Shown piece by piece: positions 34,099 through 43,075 of a DNA stretch of 64,000 nt. The notes beneath the pieces were generated by a model. That model was not told the origin of the DNA. It made no database searches and saw nothing but the letters and a program-made list of their open reading frames with translations. Source of the DNA: Spirosoma aureum (lineage in GTDB: Bacteria > Bacteroidota > Bacteroidia > Cytophagales > Spirosomataceae); assembly GCF_011604685.1 (NCBI RefSeq), contig NZ_CP050063.1:5986001-6050000 (forward strand). Reading direction: 5' to 3'. Numbering within the stretch: the stretch's first letter is position 1; each line of letters starts with the position of its first letter. Made by a program: the position numbers and the translations under genes.

Positions 34099-35817
34099 TT
34101 AAAATCCGATGTTTTGTTTGTAGAGTCCCTTCGTAAAATTGATCTCCCGCTGTGGTATCGGCAAATATTCATCCCGGCCAGCCGTAAACTTCGCCCCGCT
34201 CAGGAAACCCCTTCTCGTTTTCTCTTTATCGAGATAGGCGTTCAGCGTTTCAGCGGCAATTCCCCAGCGAACGAGATCGAAGAAGCGAGGACTTTCGGCT
34301 GCAAACTCCAGCCGCCGTTCCCATTGCAATGCTTTACGGGCATAAGCCTGCGTCCAGTTTGTGGCATCGTAAGGTTTGATCAGGTACTTCGAGGGATCGG
34401 TGCCATCTGCTTTTTTCGTGCGGCCGGTACTGGCGGCTGCTCTGACCCGAATTTTATTGATCAGCGGTAGCGCCGATGCCTGCTGCCCGAGTTCGATGTA
34501 TGCTTCTGCCTGCCATAGCAGTACATCGGCATACCGAATGATGTCGATATTCTTCGATGTACCCATAAATGGCCCTTGTTTCTTATACGACGAGCTGGTG
34601 GCCAGCTGCTGTTCTTTCATGCTCTGGAAGAACCCATACACGCCCGGATCACGCACCCAGCTGTTGCTGAAGGGCAGAGCTGCATTGTATTTGTAAGGGT
34701 GCCCGTCGATGCCAATCGTGTGATCGACGCGTGGATCGACCGTTGCCGTTTTGAAGTCAATGATCCCGTCATTGAACGTATCGAATTTAGGTAGTCCGTT
34801 TGCGTCCGTTCCGAAAGCATTGGCCAGGTTCTGGCTGGGCTGATGGAAACCGCAGCAGCCATATTGCGGAGCCCCGTGTGGGTAGTTGAGCCCCGTTTCG
34901 AAGTTGAGCCGCCCCACCGTCGTTCCATCATTGATCGAATACTGTACGGCAAAGACAGACTCCACACCATTGTCGTATTCGGGCAGGAAGTTTTCGGCAA
35001 AATCGGGTTGCAGGTTATATTTTCCCGAACTGATCACCAGTTCGGTCAGTTTAACGACCTCCTGTAATTTGGTTTTATTGATCGAAACAACTTTGTTGTT
35101 ATCATCCTGCTCATATGCCTGATACAGGCGTAGTTTGGCAAGATACGCAGCCGCCGATAGCTTGCTGGCCCGGCCCACCTGGGTCTGCGTATTGGGTAAA
35201 TTATCGACCGCGAACTGAAAATCTGTTCCAATTTTATCCCACAGCTGATCATTGGTCATGGCCCGGTTCGAGGTGGCCAGAATCTGATCGTTCGTCAGTG
35301 TTTCGTCAACGTATGGAACATATTTAAACAACATTTTCAACATGAAATGAGCATGTCCCCGCAGAAAACGAAGTTCACCCAGTCGGGTTTTCTTCAGCGG
35401 AAAACTGGTTTCACTCAGGTTGCTGATCGAGCGGATGGCTACGTTGGCCCGTGAAATGGCTTTGTAATAGTTCTCCCAGGTGTAGGGATGCATGAACCCA
35501 TCGCCCTGTTGCGGCTGTGTCAGGTTATATTGCTCATAAAAGTTAACATCCTGAACATCAGACACCCCACCGCCCCCTTTGTAGGCATCGTCTGACCGGA
35601 CGCTACCATAGGCCCACATGCTGGCAATAGGACCGATCATTTCCCCATTTCCAATCGATGCATAAGCTGCCGTTACGAGCGCATCGGCGTTTTCAGCACT
35701 TTTTACGTTATCGGACGACAGGGTTCCCTGAGGCTGGTATTCCAGAAAATCGGTACACGAAGTAAACAAGCTCCCTGCCGTAATCAGGATAAACGATAGA
35801 AGAATTTTATTTTTCAT
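34099..35817 (-). CDS. SusD/RagB-family surface glycan-binding lipoprotein (fructan locus)
   Basis: A 572-residue lipoprotein from the ATG at 35817 (upstream ATG at 35850 lies in the intercistronic gap). The lipobox is LFTSC near residue 20. The SusD N-terminal signature (FLEYQPQGTLSSDNV, then ADALVTAAYASIGN) and C-terminal RagB pattern (YADVLLWQAEAYIELGQ, LINKIRVRAA, WERRLEFAAESPRFFDLVRWG) are complete. It caps the SusC barrel at the surface and binds the oligosaccharide before import. It follows susC by 20 bases. By location the ligand should be a fructan or fructo-oligosaccharide (inference from the GH32 gene downstream). Confidence 0.93.
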   Translation of the reverse strand: MKNKILLSFILITAGSLFTSCTDFLEYQPQGTLSSDNVKSAENADALVTAAYASIGNGEMIGPIASMWAYGSVRSDDAYKGGGGVSDVQDVNFYEQYNLTQPQQGDGFMHPYTWENYYKAISRANVAIRSISNLSETSFPLKKTRLGELRFLRGHAHFMLKMLFKYVPYVDETLTNDQILATSNRAMTNDQLWDKIGTDFQFAVDNLPNTQTQVGRASKLSAAAYLAKLRLYQAYEQDDNNKVVSINKTKLQEVVKLTELVISSGKYNLQPDFAENFLPEYDNGVESVFAVQYSINDGTTVGRLNFETGLNYPHGAPQYGCCGFHQPSQNLANAFGTDANGLPKFDTFNDGIIDFKTATVDPRVDHTIGIDGHPYKYNAALPFSNSWVRDPGVYGFFQSMKEQQLATSSSYKKQGPFMGTSKNIDIIRYADVLLWQAEAYIELGQQASALPLINKIRVRAAASTGRTKKADGTDPSKYLIKPYDATNWTQAYARKALQWERRLEFAAESPRFFDLVRWGIAAETLNAYLDKEKTRRGFLSGAKFTAGRDEYLPIPQREINFTKGLYKQNIGF

Positions 35818-35836
35818 GATCTTGAAGAGCTCAGGG

Positions 35837-38800
35837 TTAGAAAGAAACATTTAAACCGAACGTGAATGTGCGAGGCACCGGAATCGTATTGACGTCAATC
35901 CGCTCAGGATCTGGCCCCAGGAAGCTTTTACTCTTTATCCAGAACACATTCTCTACCATGCCATAGAGACGAAGGCTCGTTAAGCCTAGTTTACCAATCA
36001 CATCCTTATGAAATGTGTAGCCCAGTTGTACGTTCCGAATCTTGAAATACGACGTGTTTACGTTGAAATAATCCGATGTGCGGGTTTCATTATTACCATC
36101 CGACAGGGTCAGCGCCGGAATCCGCGAAGCAGTGTTCTGGGGAGTCCAGGCATTGAATACGCCCGGTCCGACATTTTCACGTCCGCGGATGAAATTGTTG
36201 TAAAACGTGTAGGGATCGAAACCTGTCCGGCCCGCAATACCCGAGCCAAAGATGGAAAAATCAAAGTTTTTGTAGCCTAACTCAATGCGGGTACCGTATT
36301 CAAGAGTGGGCAGTGTCGTTCCGAAAAATTCCTGATCCAGTGCATCAATTTTACCGTCGCCATTAAGATCGCGATACCGGATTCGGCCCGGAGCGGCACC
36401 AACCTGCTGGGCGTGTTTGGTAACCTCTTCCTGATTCTGGAAAATTCCGTCGGTCCGGTAACCGAACAGATCCAGTTGCGAATGGCCAATGATTGTCGTG
36501 ATCGCATTGCCAGCAAAAGCCGACCGCACTTCTTCTGGCAGCACCGTTATTTTATCCCGGAATCGGGCAAAATTGGTCGAGATACTGTACGTAAAATCAC
36601 CGATGGGTTTACCGAAATATGCCAGCGAGAGTTCAAACCCTTTGTTGGTTTTGGTGGCCCCATTCACGAATTTCAGCTGGCCTTCACCCACTGCCGACGC
36701 TACGGGCGGCTTAATCAGAATGTCTTTGGTTTCCCGTGTGAAGTAATCGAACGAACCCGCCAAACTGCCGTTCAGGAAAGAGAAATCCAGTCCTACGTTC
36801 AGTTCATCGGTTGTCTCCCATTTCAGGGCTGTATTCTCGCCCTGGGTTTGCACGAATCCAGAAGGCAGTGTTCCGGTATTTGAGCCATTCAGGTCATAGG
36901 CTGTACCGACGTTCCAGTATTGATCGAAGAATGAATTATGGCCATTGGGCACCTGTGATGCCAGGGTTCCATAACGCGGTTCAAACAAACCGAACCGGGC
37001 CAGGTCGCCAATATCTTGATTACCGATACGACCAACACCAGCCCGCAATTTCAGGCTACTGATCAGTTTCATATTGCTCATAAAGGCTTCCTTGTCAATC
37101 CGCCAGCCAACCGAGGCCGCCGGAAAAAAGCCGTATCGGTTCTGTTCGCCAAAGCGCGAGGACCCATCCCGGCGCAACGTCAGTGCGGCCAGATACCGGT
37201 CCGAAAAACCGTAGTCGATCCGGGCAAACTGCGACATCAAGCGACTTCCAGTCGATGTGCCATTGCTACTGGCATTTCCCGAAGCGGCACTTAGTACGAA
37301 GAAATCTTCGGTCTGTACCGCAAAATTCTCCCGATACGACGTTACATCATCCAGATTGTCGCGGATGGCTTCAATACCGGCAAGCAGTTTGAAATTGTGA
37401 TCGCCAATGCCAAAATTGTAGCGCAGCGTATTGGTCCAGGTCAGGCTTAAGAACTTGTTCGTATTGAGCGTCAGGCTATTCAGGGAGCGGGCGATAAAGC
37501 CGTTCTGGAACGACTGTTCAATGTTTTTGTTGGAATACCCGGCATTGTCCATCCCCAATGACGACCGGAAAATCAGCCCCTGAATTGGCTCGATTTCCGT
37601 GAAGACATTCCCAAATAGAAAAGTCCGGTTGATTTTATCCCAACGGTTGATGTACTGCATAAACAACGGGTTGTTCCGGTCCGAATAACCCGACCCGATT
37701 GGCCCGGCGAAATCGCCCGTTTTGGTATACACCGGAATAGTTGGAGCCAGCGTAACGGCCAGTCCCGGCGTTGGCGCACCACCCAGGTCCGTAGCGACCG
37801 GTGTTTCGCGGGATGAGGTCATTTGCAGATTTATGCCAAATTTGAACCGTCCGTCAAATTTGCTGGTCATGCCATTGATCCGACCCGTCAACCGGTTGTA
37901 TCCTGTGTAACGCAGCATACCGGAATTGTTGAGGTAGCTCAGATTGACCAGTATCGACGAGCTTTTTGTACCACCCGAAATAGTCAGGTCATTATTGGTA
38001 ACATAGCCGGTTTTATACATTTCTTTCTGCCAGTCGGTATCACCAACCGGTACATTCTGGTCACCACCCACAAATGGTTTCACCGAAACGCTGTTCAGCA
38101 TTGGATTTTTAAAATCCTTATTCCAGTCGAATGCATATATATCGCCGTACCCCGATGCCGGTTCAACACCATCATTGACGGATGCCTGCCATAAGGCACG
38201 CCCCCGGTCAACAGCGTTCAGCATCTTGAAACGCTCCGGCTTTTCGGTCTGGGCCGAGATGCTGGTATTGAACTGAACATTCAGCTTGCCATCGGTATTG
38301 AAGCCGTTTTTTGTCGTCACGATAATCACCCCATTTGAGGCCCGTGCTCCATAGATAGAGGCTGACGATGCATCTTTCAGCACCTGAATGGACTGGATTG
38401 CCGTTGGGTTCAGGCTCTGGAAAACCTGCGATCGCTTGGTTGGTACACCGTCGATAATATAAAGCGGATCGTTGTTGCCCAGCGTGTTGGCGCCACGAAT
38501 CAGGATGCGGCTGGCCTCACCAGAGGGCGTCCCTGACTTTTCGATATACAGACCCGGCACCCGGCCCTGAAGCGCCTGCATGGGATTTCCGGAGCTGGTG
38601 TTTTTGGTCGCGGCAACTTCAACGACAGCCACTGCACCGGTCAAGTCTTCTTTGCGGGCCGTGGTATAACCCAATACGACCACTTCGGCCAATTGCCCAC
38701 CTGCAACCAGGGCAACATTGATAACGCTCATGCCTTTAACGGACACTTCCTGCGCATCATAGCCAATGAACGAAACCTGCACCGAGCTGGCACTGCCCGG

Positions 38801-38995
38801 TACTGAAATAGAAAATGTTCCTTTCGTATCTGCAACGGTGCCGGTTGATGTTCCGGGAATAACGATATTGGCTCCGATCAGCGGCTCCTTCGTTTTAGCA
38901 TCAAACACACTCCCCGTAATCGTGCGCTGCGCCAGTGCAAACTGCACGGTCATCAGCATAGCCACCAGTGTAAACAGGTAGTTTTTCTTGTTCAT
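35837..38995 (-). CDS. SusC/RagA-family TonB-linked outer-membrane transporter (fructan locus)
   Basis: A 1052-residue transporter. The ATG at 38995 begins the signal peptide (MNKKNYLFTLVAMLMTVQ); the open frame continues to 39310 but overlaps the fructokinase gene and is rejected. Domains: carboxypeptidase-like regulatory domain (about 24-105, ITGSVFDAKTKEPLIGANIV), plug domain (about 115-230, with IRGANTLGNNDPLYIIDGVP), then the SusC-type barrel to the C-terminal TFGLNVSF. It imports oligosaccharides through the outer membrane with TonB energy, paired with the SusD protein 20 bases downstream. The fructokinase and sugar porter are upstream in the same direction. A regulatory-looking inverted repeat lies before its start. 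Confidence 0.93.
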   Translation of the reverse strand: MNKKNYLFTLVAMLMTVQFALAQRTITGSVFDAKTKEPLIGANIVIPGTSTGTVADTKGTFSISVPGSASSVQVSFIGYDAQEVSVKGMSVINVALVAGGQLAEVVVLGYTTARKEDLTGAVAVVEVAATKNTSSGNPMQALQGRVPGLYIEKSGTPSGEASRILIRGANTLGNNDPLYIIDGVPTKRSQVFQSLNPTAIQSIQVLKDASSASIYGARASNGVIIVTTKNGFNTDGKLNVQFNTSISAQTEKPERFKMLNAVDRGRALWQASVNDGVEPASGYGDIYAFDWNKDFKNPMLNSVSVKPFVGGDQNVPVGDTDWQKEMYKTGYVTNNDLTISGGTKSSSILVNLSYLNNSGMLRYTGYNRLTGRINGMTSKFDGRFKFGINLQMTSSRETPVATDLGGAPTPGLAVTLAPTIPVYTKTGDFAGPIGSGYSDRNNPLFMQYINRWDKINRTFLFGNVFTEIEPIQGLIFRSSLGMDNAGYSNKNIEQSFQNGFIARSLNSLTLNTNKFLSLTWTNTLRYNFGIGDHNFKLLAGIEAIRDNLDDVTSYRENFAVQTEDFFVLSAASGNASSNGTSTGSRLMSQFARIDYGFSDRYLAALTLRRDGSSRFGEQNRYGFFPAASVGWRIDKEAFMSNMKLISSLKLRAGVGRIGNQDIGDLARFGLFEPRYGTLASQVPNGHNSFFDQYWNVGTAYDLNGSNTGTLPSGFVQTQGENTALKWETTDELNVGLDFSFLNGSLAGSFDYFTRETKDILIKPPVASAVGEGQLKFVNGATKTNKGFELSLAYFGKPIGDFTYSISTNFARFRDKITVLPEEVRSAFAGNAITTIIGHSQLDLFGYRTDGIFQNQEEVTKHAQQVGAAPGRIRYRDLNGDGKIDALDQEFFGTTLPTLEYGTRIELGYKNFDFSIFGSGIAGRTGFDPYTFYNNFIRGRENVGPGVFNAWTPQNTASRIPALTLSDGNNETRTSDYFNVNTSYFKIRNVQLGYTFHKDVIGKLGLTSLRLYGMVENVFWIKSKSFLGPDPERIDVNTIPVPRTFTFGLNVSF

Positions 38996-39052
38996 GATCA
39001 AGGAATTAAAAGGATTGGAAAATGGAAGGGTAATTACAGTAGAATAAAAGAC

Positions 39053-39100
39053 AATCAGGAGGCCAATTAATTGATTATCAAAGCATTTACCCTCCTGATT
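39053..39100 (-). promoter_or_regulatory. Inverted repeat between fructokinase and susC
   Basis: Perfect ten-base arms (AATCAGGAGG at 39053-39062, CCTCCTGATT at 39091-39100) surround a 28-base loop that contains the palindrome CAATTAATTG. It lies in the 118-base gap between the fructokinase stop and the susC start. It could be a weak terminator, an RNA-processing hairpin, or part of a susC promoter/operator. The sequence does not decide. Confidence 0.45.
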
Positions 39101-39113
39101 ATCAGCAGAGCGC

Positions 39114-40007
39114 CTAGGCTTCAGCAGAGCACAGGATTGCATTGACAATCGTTTCTTCTGAAAAAACGGGCGTAGCGCCCTGTTGCGTAGCCACATAAGC
39201 ACCCGTTGCACAGGCAAACTCCAGTGTTTTCTTGGGCGATTCACCTTGTAGTGTTTTGTAGAGGAAAGCAGCCAGAAACGCATCGCCACTCCCGATCGTA
39301 TCAGCAACATCGATCGAAAAACCGGTCTGACTATATAGGCCCGTTTCGTTCAGTAACACAGCTCCATTCTTGCCCAGCGTTACACACAATGTTTCGAGCT
39401 GATACCGATCACGCAGTTGATGCATGGCCCCATGCAGATCGTTTTCCTCCCCATACCAGCCCGATAGTTCTATTAGCTCATGCTCATTCAGTTTGGCGAT
39501 GTGTGCCAGATGAAGCAGCTCTTCTACCGACACCCGATCATAATGCGGAGCCCGCAGATTTACATCGAATACTTTTCGGGGTGCCACTGCCAGCAGCGCC
39601 AGCAGGGTTTCGCGGGTTTGTGGGCTACGGGCAGCCAGGCTCCCGTATACGAACAGGTCGCTTTGCTGCACCGTTTTGAGGAGCCCAGGTACCAACTGAA
39701 TGTAGTCCCAGGCAACAGGCTGTACAATCTTATAGGTCACCTCATTGCAATCAGAAATGTTGGCTTTGGCAACACCCGTCAGGTGTGTTTGCCCTACCTG
39801 AACCAGATCGAGCGGAATAGCCTTCTGCGCCAGAAAGTCAAGTAGTTCTCGCCCAAGTTCGTCGCTACCGACACGACTGATGAGTTGGGCATTCAATCCG
39901 AAATTGCGTAGATCAGCGGCTACATTCATGGGTGCTCCGCCGGGTTGCTTACTCGTGGGCAGTACGTCCCAGAGAATTTCGCCGAAACAGGTGATGGTTG
40001 GTGTCAT
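39114..40007 (-). CDS. PfkB-family fructokinase
   Basis: A 297-residue cytosolic carbohydrate kinase. The N-terminal PfkB features are clear (ITCFGEILWDVLP, PGGAPMNVAADLRNFG, SRVGSDELG). The ATP-site/catalytic signature is DTIGSGDAF (about residues 236-244) with catalytic Asp242. The family covers fructokinase and related sugar kinases. In a GH32-containing locus its job is most likely fructose to fructose-6-phosphate. The sugar-porter gene ends 12 bases upstream of its start, so the two are translationally close and surely co-transcribed. Confidence 0.92.
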   Translation of the reverse strand: MTPTITCFGEILWDVLPTSKQPGGAPMNVAADLRNFGLNAQLISRVGSDELGRELLDFLAQKAIPLDLVQVGQTHLTGVAKANISDCNEVTYKIVQPVAWDYIQLVPGLLKTVQQSDLFVYGSLAARSPQTRETLLALLAVAPRKVFDVNLRAPHYDRVSVEELLHLAHIAKLNEHELIELSGWYGEENDLHGAMHQLRDRYQLETLCVTLGKNGAVLLNETGLYSQTGFSIDVADTIGSGDAFLAAFLYKTLQGESPKKTLEFACATGAYVATQQGATPVFSEETIVNAILCSAEA

Positions 40008-40019
40008 GATTAGGCAGGA

Positions 40020-41345
40020 TTAATGAACGACGAATGTTTTTTCGATTTGCTCCAGACTGGTGCCTTTGGTTTCAGGCATGATCCGTAGCACAAACAGCAG
40101 TTGCAACACCATCATGATGGTGAAGAAGAGGAAAGTATTTCCTCCACCGAAACGCTCAGACAGATACGGAAATGAGAAGGTAATGATGGCAGCCATCAGC
40201 CAGTGCGTAAAGCTGCCCAGCGCCTGACCACTGGCGCGTACTTCGTTCGGAAAAATCTCGGAAATAAATACCCAGATAACTGCTCCCTGTGAAAAGCCAA
40301 AAAAGGCGATGTAGCCAAACAGCAGCAGTGGTACCGTCATTCCGCTAAAATCGTGCACATAAAAGGCACGCGCTACAAGTGCAAGCGTTAGAATCAGTCC
40401 TACCGAACCAATTTTCATCAGCGTTCGGCGACCAAAGCGGTCAATGAGATTCATTGAAATCATGGTAAAGATCAGGTTCACTAAACCAATGCCCGCCGAC
40501 GATAGTAAGGCTGAACTTTTTCCCAAGCCCGTCATTTCGAAAATCCGGGGGGCGTAATAAATAATGGCATTGATGCCCGATACCTGGTTGAAGACAGCAA
40601 ACAATACGGCCAGCATTACCGGTGTGCTATATTGTTTAGTGAACAGACGAGCCGTTTTTGGATGATCGACAGCGTGCTGCTGCAAGGCCCACAAGGTGCT
40701 CTCTGCGGTGGCAGGATCGATCATGTTCAGCACCTCGCGGGCTTCTGCTACTTTTCCTTTTTGAAGCAGCAACCAGCGCGGACTTTCGGGGATATTGAGA
40801 ACAGCAATCAGAAAAATCAGCGAGGGAATAGCCTGAACGCCCAGCATCCAGCGCCACGAATCCCCAGCGACTCCCTGCAAGAGAAAATTTGACAGGTAAG
40901 CAATCAGGATACCCAGTACGACATTAAACTGAAACAAAGCCACTAGCCGACCACGCGATTTAGCGGGTGAAATTTCGGTGATATACATCGGTGCCGCCAC
41001 CGACGAGGCTCCTACACCAAGCCCACCCAGAAATCGGAAGATCAGAAAAACGGACCAGTCGACGGCTAAGGCCGTACCGACAGATGCGGCCAGGTATAAA
41101 ACTGCGATCCAGAACAGTGTTTTTTTACGACCTAACTGCTGCGTGGGAATTCCGCCTAACATTGATCCCAGCACGGTTCCTATAAGTGCTATAGAAACTG
41201 TAAGTCCGTGCTCCCACACGCTAAGTCCCCACAATAACTGGAGTGATTGTTCAACACCGGATATGACTGCCGTGTCGAATCCGAATAAAAAACCTCCCAG
41301 TGCCGCTGTAATCGACCAGAAGAAGATACGTTGTTTTTGACTCAT
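40020..41345 (-). CDS. Sugar porter family MFS transporter
   Basis: A 441-residue inner-membrane protein with 12 transmembrane segments and the full set of sugar-porter signatures: FDTAVISGV in helix 1, GRKKTLF after helix 2, RFLGGLGVGASSVAAPMYI, PESPRWLL after helix 6, NLIDRFGRR in the second half, and PETKG at the end. It should import a monosaccharide, probably fructose, by proton symport. It is the first gene of the minus-strand fructan operon (porter, fructokinase, SusC, SusD, GH32), so the promoter should lie in the 580-base region upstream. Confidence 0.9.
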   Translation of the reverse strand: MSQKQRIFFWSITAALGGFLFGFDTAVISGVEQSLQLLWGLSVWEHGLTVSIALIGTVLGSMLGGIPTQQLGRKKTLFWIAVLYLAASVGTALAVDWSVFLIFRFLGGLGVGASSVAAPMYITEISPAKSRGRLVALFQFNVVLGILIAYLSNFLLQGVAGDSWRWMLGVQAIPSLIFLIAVLNIPESPRWLLLQKGKVAEAREVLNMIDPATAESTLWALQQHAVDHPKTARLFTKQYSTPVMLAVLFAVFNQVSGINAIIYYAPRIFEMTGLGKSSALLSSAGIGLVNLIFTMISMNLIDRFGRRTLMKIGSVGLILTLALVARAFYVHDFSGMTVPLLLFGYIAFFGFSQGAVIWVFISEIFPNEVRASGQALGSFTHWLMAAIITFSFPYLSERFGGGNTFLFFTIMMVLQLLFVLRIMPETKGTSLEQIEKTFVVH

Positions 41346-41925
41346 GTCTGACTGGAATGAACCGGGTTTACTGGCAGTTCATGAGTCAAACTTAGCGAAT
41401 GGGTATGGGGTAGACTTTCGGAATTCGATCAAATATTTTCGAAATCTCTAAATTATTTACACCCCTGTCTTTCAAACAATTAACCAAATTTCTCTGGAAT
41501 CCACTTTCAAATTTGTAACGCTTATTTTCGGATTTGATTCAGCCTTCATCGCTTCAAATTAGCCTCAACAGGTAATTACAGATCTAAAATATATTCACCT
41601 GGCAAACGCAGTCGGGGTGACAATGGGAATCTGGTTCTAAACGATCATGAAAGGAATCACACCCGTACTGATTACCTCACAACCTACATACCGCTTGATC
41701 AGTAAATACACTGCATAAAAAATGAGATAATTCCAAGATAAATTAAACAAAATCAAGTAGTTAAGCAGTTACATGTTGCCTAGTCCCAGTAAACGTGAAC
41801 TACCGTTCATACAACATCGCGCCTAAAAGAGAGTTTTTTTATATGAAGTCTTGTGCGTATCCCGTCTTGCCGGGATAGGTAAGAGACGAATTTATTCTAT
41901 CTGTTCATTATAACTTACTCAACGT
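41346..41925. other. Divergent region upstream of the fructan operon (580 bp)
   Basis: AT-rich and without a supportable gene. It must contain the operon promoter (minus strand) and that of the FAS1 lipoprotein (plus strand). On the minus strand, a TTTG followed 17 bases later by TAATTTAG (about 41450-41480) resembles the Bacteroidota -33/-7 promoter pattern with one mismatch. A small hairpin (TATCCCG / CGGGATA, 41857-41876) lies about 50 bases before the FAS1 start. Neither is decisive. Confidence 0.35.
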
Positions 41926-43008
41926 ATGAACCAGTCAATTTGCGCGTACTTTCGACAGAGTACGCTCCTGCTACTCTTAGCAGCAAGTCCGTTCTTCTTT
42001 AGTTGCTCAACCGAAACTCCTGATCCGGGCACCAGCACAACGCCACCGGGTTCAGGTACGGTAACGACGCCAGGTACAGGCACAACGACAACACCGGGCA
42101 CGGGAACAACCACAACGCCGGGCACCAGTACAACCGCTACTCCGGGCGTTAGTGTTGTCTCTTCAGTAACGTTTATCGCTCAGAACGATAAGTTGAACTT
42201 CCTGGAAGCAGCCATTGCCCGTGCGGGGATTGCTGCCGAATTAAATAAAGAAAATATCACCATTTTTGCCCCATCAGACGATGCCTTTAAGGCAGCCGGC
42301 TATGCAAATGAAGCGGCTGTTACAGCTGCACCAGCGGCCGATCTACAACGAATTTTGCGTTATCACGTTGTTAATTCCCGGATTGACCAGTCTGCCATCC
42401 CAACGGCCGTCAATACGTCCTATCAGACAGCATTAGCTGATAATCAGATTTCTGTCTATAAATCCAGTGCCAGCGATATTAGTGTTAACCAGGCTAAAAT
42501 TATCCAGGGTGATAACCCAACAACGGGTAGTGTTGTCCATATAATTAACCAGGTGTTGAAACCGGCCTCAGTCAATCTTGTTGCGCTGGCTAAGAATAAC
42601 GCGAATCTGTCATTCCTGTCCGCGGCAATCGATCGGGCGGGTGCGAGTGTACAGGATGCACTTAATAAGAGTACGCAGAATGGATATACGCTCTTCGCTC
42701 CAACGAACGATGCGTTTAAAGCGGCTGGCTATGCCGACGAGGCCGCCATTAAGGCTGCCGATCAGAAGAAGCTAGCGGATCTGCTACTTTACCATGTGCT
42801 GAATTATCGCGCTTTTTCACAAACCTTCCAGAATGGGGCTGACATTGTAACGGCTCAGGGTAGTAGTGTGCGCGTAAACGTCAGCGGTGGCAAGGTAACG
42901 CTGTTAGGCAAGGGCAACGGCTCAACGGCCGCCAATATCACCCAGGCCGATCAGGTAGCTTCGAACGGCGTTGTGCACGTTATTGATCGGGTGCTTTTAT
43001 TCCAATAA
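41926..43008 (+). CDS. Lipoprotein with two FAS1 (fasciclin) domains
   Basis: A 360-residue surface lipoprotein. The lipobox is in FFFSCST (Cys at about residue 27). A Thr/Gly/Pro repeat linker (about 33-73, units of PGTGTTTT) leads into two FAS1 domains at about 78-215 and 220-360. Each has the H1-like motif (ITIFAPSDDAFKAAGY; YTLFAPTNDAFKAAGY), the YHVVN/YHVLN motif and a VVHIINQVL/VVHVIDRVL end. A role in adhesion is inferred from the family. It lies between the fructan operon and its probable sensor, facing the latter. Nothing ties it to fructan use. Confidence 0.92.
   Translation: MNQSICAYFRQSTLLLLLAASPFFFSCSTETPDPGTSTTPPGSGTVTTPGTGTTTTPGTGTTTTPGTSTTATPGVSVVSSVTFIAQNDKLNFLEAAIARAGIAAELNKENITIFAPSDDAFKAAGYANEAAVTAAPAADLQRILRYHVVNSRIDQSAIPTAVNTSYQTALADNQISVYKSSASDISVNQAKIIQGDNPTTGSVVHIINQVLKPASVNLVALAKNNANLSFLSAAIDRAGASVQDALNKSTQNGYTLFAPTNDAFKAAGYADEAAIKAADQKKLADLLLYHVLNYRAFSQTFQNGADIVTAQGSSVRVNVSGGKVTLLGKGNGSTAANITQADQVASNGVVHVIDRVLLFQ
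42054..42149 (+). repeat. Tandem 24-bp repeats encoding a Gly-Thr-Pro linker
   Basis: Four imperfect 24-base units, starting GGTACGGTAACG, GGTACAGGCACA, GGCACGGGAACA and GGCACCAGTACA, encode the spacer between lipid anchor and first FAS1 domain. Unit number could vary by slippage. Confidence 0.75.
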
Positions 43009-43032
43009 TAAAAGGAGAAGAACGCTTCAGTA

Positions 43033-43073
43033 AAACGTAAAACGCCGGGTTTCATATCCGGCGTTTTACGTTT
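43033..43073. terminator. Bidirectional hairpin terminator
   Basis: Sixteen-base perfect arms (AAACGTAAAACGCCGG and complement) surround a nine-base loop, with flanking A/T stretches on both sides. It lies between the convergent FAS1 lipoprotein and sensor genes. Confidence 0.85.
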
Positions 43074-43075
43074 AA

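Noticed and set aside
38996..39310. N-terminal extension of the fructan SusC
   Set aside because: It would overlap the fructokinase gene, and the ATG at 38995 starts a clear signal peptide.
42054..42149. Possible CRISPR-like array
   Set aside because: Units are directly adjacent without spacers and lie in frame within a lipoprotein linker.
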